Below are positions 62,361 to 64,000 of a stretch of 64,000 nt of DNA, piece by piece (position 1 is the stretch's first letter; every line of letters begins with the position of its first letter). Made by a program: the position numbers and the translations under genes. The notes beneath the pieces are model-generated. The model saw only the letters and a list, made by a program, of their open reading frames with translations. It ran no database searches and was not told the origin of the DNA. Origin of the DNA: an uncultured Lewinella sp. (GTDB taxonomy: Bacteria > Bacteroidota > Bacteroidia > Chitinophagales > Saprospiraceae); contig CALMYQ010000059.1 in the NCBI GenBank assembly GCA_937873655.1, positions 1 through 64,000 on the forward strand, given 5' to 3'.

Positions 62361-63419
62361 ATTACCCAGGTAAGCCCGGATCACCGGCAACAACCGCCCT
62401 ACGCCTTCCTTCAGCGGTCGCACCACAGGGATGCCCAGTTCGGCTTCCAGGTTTTGCTGGTAGGCTGCAATGGCCGCTTCTTCCGTATGTTCCTCGTTGA
62501 GGGTGATGCCCAGCGTTTTGGCGCCGTACATTTCGATCAGGCGGATCTCGTCGGCGACCTTGGGCAGGTGGCAGTGGAATTCTTCCGTTCCTTCGTAGTA
62601 TTCCCGGCCCGGCGGGTGCTGAAGGATCACGCCTTTGGCCTGGCCCGACACCAGGAATTCGCTGCCGCAGGGGCCCGTCGGGTTGCGCAATGCCGATTGC
62701 CCTTCCAGGAGGATCAGCTCCGGGTTGGCGCCGCGGTCGCATTCCACAATGGCACGCTCCACTTCACCGCTGACAAAGTCGTTGACCACCGAATCGAAGA
62801 TTAGTCCGTAGGGATAACCCTGCATCCAGCCGGTCTGGCCCGTGTAGATCATTTCGGCTTTGATGCCGTTGTCGCGGCACATTTCCATAATGAACCGGCA
62901 GGTGGTGCGCTTGCCGACGGCGCAATCGGTACCGAGCACGGCAATCCGGGGCGCTTTGACGGAAAAGATCTCCCCGCTCCAGAATTTGAGTTCGCTTCGG
63001 GGTTTCGGCTTGCGGATATCGATCAACTCGACGCCTTCGATCTTCGCCAATTCAATGAATTCGGGGTCTTCGCTGAGAAAGGTATGCAGTCCGTTGACCA
63101 GGGAACAGCGGTTGGCCATCGCGTTCTTGAGGGCTTGCCGGAAATCTGCGGGGAGCATGCCGCCCGCCAGCGCTACGCCGACAATGCAAAATTGAGGCTG
63201 AGGCATGCCCGATGCAAAATATTCGGGTACGCTGGAAAAAATCGGAATTCCCCGTTTTTTACCGTCGAGCACTTCACCTGCATCCTGGCCGGCAAAGTGA
63301 TAGTCGATCACGGCGAGGATCTCAAACCGGTCGGTGCCGCGCAGGAGGCCGTGGCAGGTTTTGGCGTTGGGCGTGTCCAGCAGTCCGTTGGTCAGGACAA
63401 TGGCGGTGGATTTTTGCAT
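62343..63419 (-). CDS. DUF1611 family protein (DgcN-like, P-loop)
   Basis: 358 residues from the ATG at 63419 (MQKSTAIVLTNGLL); an alternative start at 63449 is non-ATG. An N-terminal Rossmann-like domain (about 1-135) precedes a P-loop domain with Walker A GTDCAVGKRTT near residue 173 and an EGQSALRNP strand. DUF1611 includes DgcN, an acetyltransferase acting on D-glutamate in Proteobacteria; whether this copy shares that reaction is unknown. No DgcA partner is next to it. Its last codons are encoded by a heptamer array. Confidence 0.85.
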   Translation of the reverse strand: MQKSTAIVLTNGLLDTPNAKTCHGLLRGTDRFEILAVIDYHFAGQDAGEVLDGKKRGIPIFSSVPEYFASGMPQPQFCIVGVALAGGMLPADFRQALKNAMANRCSLVNGLHTFLSEDPEFIELAKIEGVELIDIRKPKPRSELKFWSGEIFSVKAPRIAVLGTDCAVGKRTTCRFIMEMCRDNGIKAEMIYTGQTGWMQGYPYGLIFDSVVNDFVSGEVERAIVECDRGANPELILLEGQSALRNPTGPCGSEFLVSGQAKGVILQHPPGREYYEGTEEFHCHLPKVADEIRLIEMYGAKTLGITLNEEHTEEAAIAAYQQNLEAELGIPVVRPLKEGVGRLLPVIRAYLGNLTVGS

Positions 63420-63460
63420 AGGAACGTTGAGCTGTTTAAAACGTTCCAAAAGTAGTAAAA

Positions 63461-64000
63461 CTACCGCAAAATCGTGAGGCTCCCGGTCTCCAGTTTTTCA
63501 TTTCCGTCACACCTGAATCGCACCCGGTACAGGAAGACGCCCGGGTTGAGCATCTGCCCGTGGGCGGAGCCGTCCCAGCGTTCGAACGGGCTTTCGGTAT
63601 AGAAGACCCGCCCGCCCCAGCGATCAAATATTTCAAAGGAGATGAGCTCGTCGACAGCAAAGGGGTTGCTGATGCCGTACGTATCGTTGAGCCCGTCGGC
63701 GTTCGGGGTGAAGGCCTTGGGCAGGTAGAGCTTGTTGCAATCGAGGTCGTCGGGGTCGATGACGGTGATCCGGATGGAGTCTTCCGCCACGCAGGTGGAG
63801 ACGTCGTCGCTGATGCGCACTTTATACGTGAACTCACCGGCGCCGAGCGGGGAGATGGACGGTTCGGCTTCGTTGGGCGACATCACGCCGGAAGCGGGCA
63901 GCCAATTAAAGCCTACCCCGCAGCTCACGCTGAGGTTGATGTCCACCTGGGTGCCGAGGAAAATGACCGTATCGCGGTTCAGGATCTTGTCAGGAGACAA
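63461..64000 (-). CDS. C-terminal part of a T9SS type B (CHU_C) surface protein
   Basis: Partial: the gene runs off the right end of the window, so 179 C-terminal residues are visible. An Ig/PKD-like module (about 15-85) is followed by the gliding motility-associated C-terminal domain, with the signature YLPKAFTPNADGLNDTYGI, then FEIFDRWGGRVFY and a C-terminal LTILR. This domain directs secretion through the type IX system and attachment or release at the surface; the PorP/SprF-PorE-like pair 8 kb away is the type of partner it needs. Confidence 0.92.
   Translation of the reverse strand: MSPDKILNRDTVIFLGTQVDINLSVSCGVGFNWLPASGVMSPNEAEPSISPLGAGEFTYKVRISDDVSTCVAEDSIRITVIDPDDLDCNKLYLPKAFTPNADGLNDTYGISNPFAVDELISFEIFDRWGGRVFYTESPFERWDGSAHGQMLNPGVFLYRVRFRCDGNEKLETGSLTILR

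Noticed and set aside
1..64000. tRNA, rRNA, intact insertion sequences and prophage genes
   Set aside because: No cloverleaf, ribosomal or transposase or phage structural sequences were seen by eye in the intergenic gaps; tRNAscan-SE or Infernal would settle this.

Overview
The window looks like part of a chromosome from a Bacteroidota bacterium, most likely class Saprospiria (Lewinella/Haliscomenobacter-like). This is inferred from moderately high GC coding regions, type IX secretion and gliding genes (gldD, gldE, PorP/SprF, a PorE-like OmpA protein, type A and type B sorting domains), TonB receptors with CarboxypepD-like N-termini, and promoters of the Bacteroidota TTTG-N20-TAnnTTTG type. 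No rRNA, tRNA, intact insertion sequence or phage gene was seen.

Layout. 0.3-9.8 kb (minus strand): a GH18 lipoprotein, a two-gene NAD-linked molybdenum formate dehydrogenase (alpha subunit plus a fused NuoE/NuoF-like diaphorase), a decayed SDR/AraC fusion, a transglutaminase-like secreted protein and a GH43 glycosidase. 10-19 kb: a membrane-anchored AraC/TolB/TPR regulator, an ankyrin lipoprotein, an acyltransferase, a B12-binding radical SAM enzyme followed by a DUF2199 remnant, a GNAT enzyme, and rho overlapping an orphan modB. 19-31 kb, mostly housekeeping: serS, a YugP-like protease, frr, an outer-membrane receptor, an ECF sigma factor, mutY-ssb-gldE-gldD and recA. 31-43 kb: AIM24-like protein, two unknowns, a mevalonate-pathway pair (type 2 IPP isomerase and class II HMG-CoA reductase), a lipoprotein sugar isomerase, a PhoD phosphatase, a TonB receptor with a Cys/His-rich DUF6660-like partner, and a secreted FAD oxidoreductase.

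43.2-49.7 kb is an AT-richer accessory block, all on the minus strand, that reads as a small defence island: a GNAT/HTH toxin-antitoxin-like pair, a hairpin-rich element, a 1,428-residue STAND NTPase with an N-terminal PD-(D/E)xK-type nuclease (Avs-like), and a MntA/HepT toxin-antitoxin pair. This is the best candidate for an under-described system.

50-64 kb: a DUF6503 lipoprotein, a choice-of-anchor-B protein with a T9SS tail, a family 9 glycosyltransferase, a PorP/SprF protein followed by a PorE-like protein carrying an extra DUF1573 domain, clpP, an ECF sigma factor with a 55-codon partner, a heme/VCBS lipoprotein, a DUF1611 protein, and the C-terminus of a T9SS type B cargo protein running off the window.

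Intergenic DNA is rich in heptanucleotide arrays and REP-like palindromes. Several genes end inside or against these repeats, which suggests that the repeats act at gene ends or are tolerated only there.
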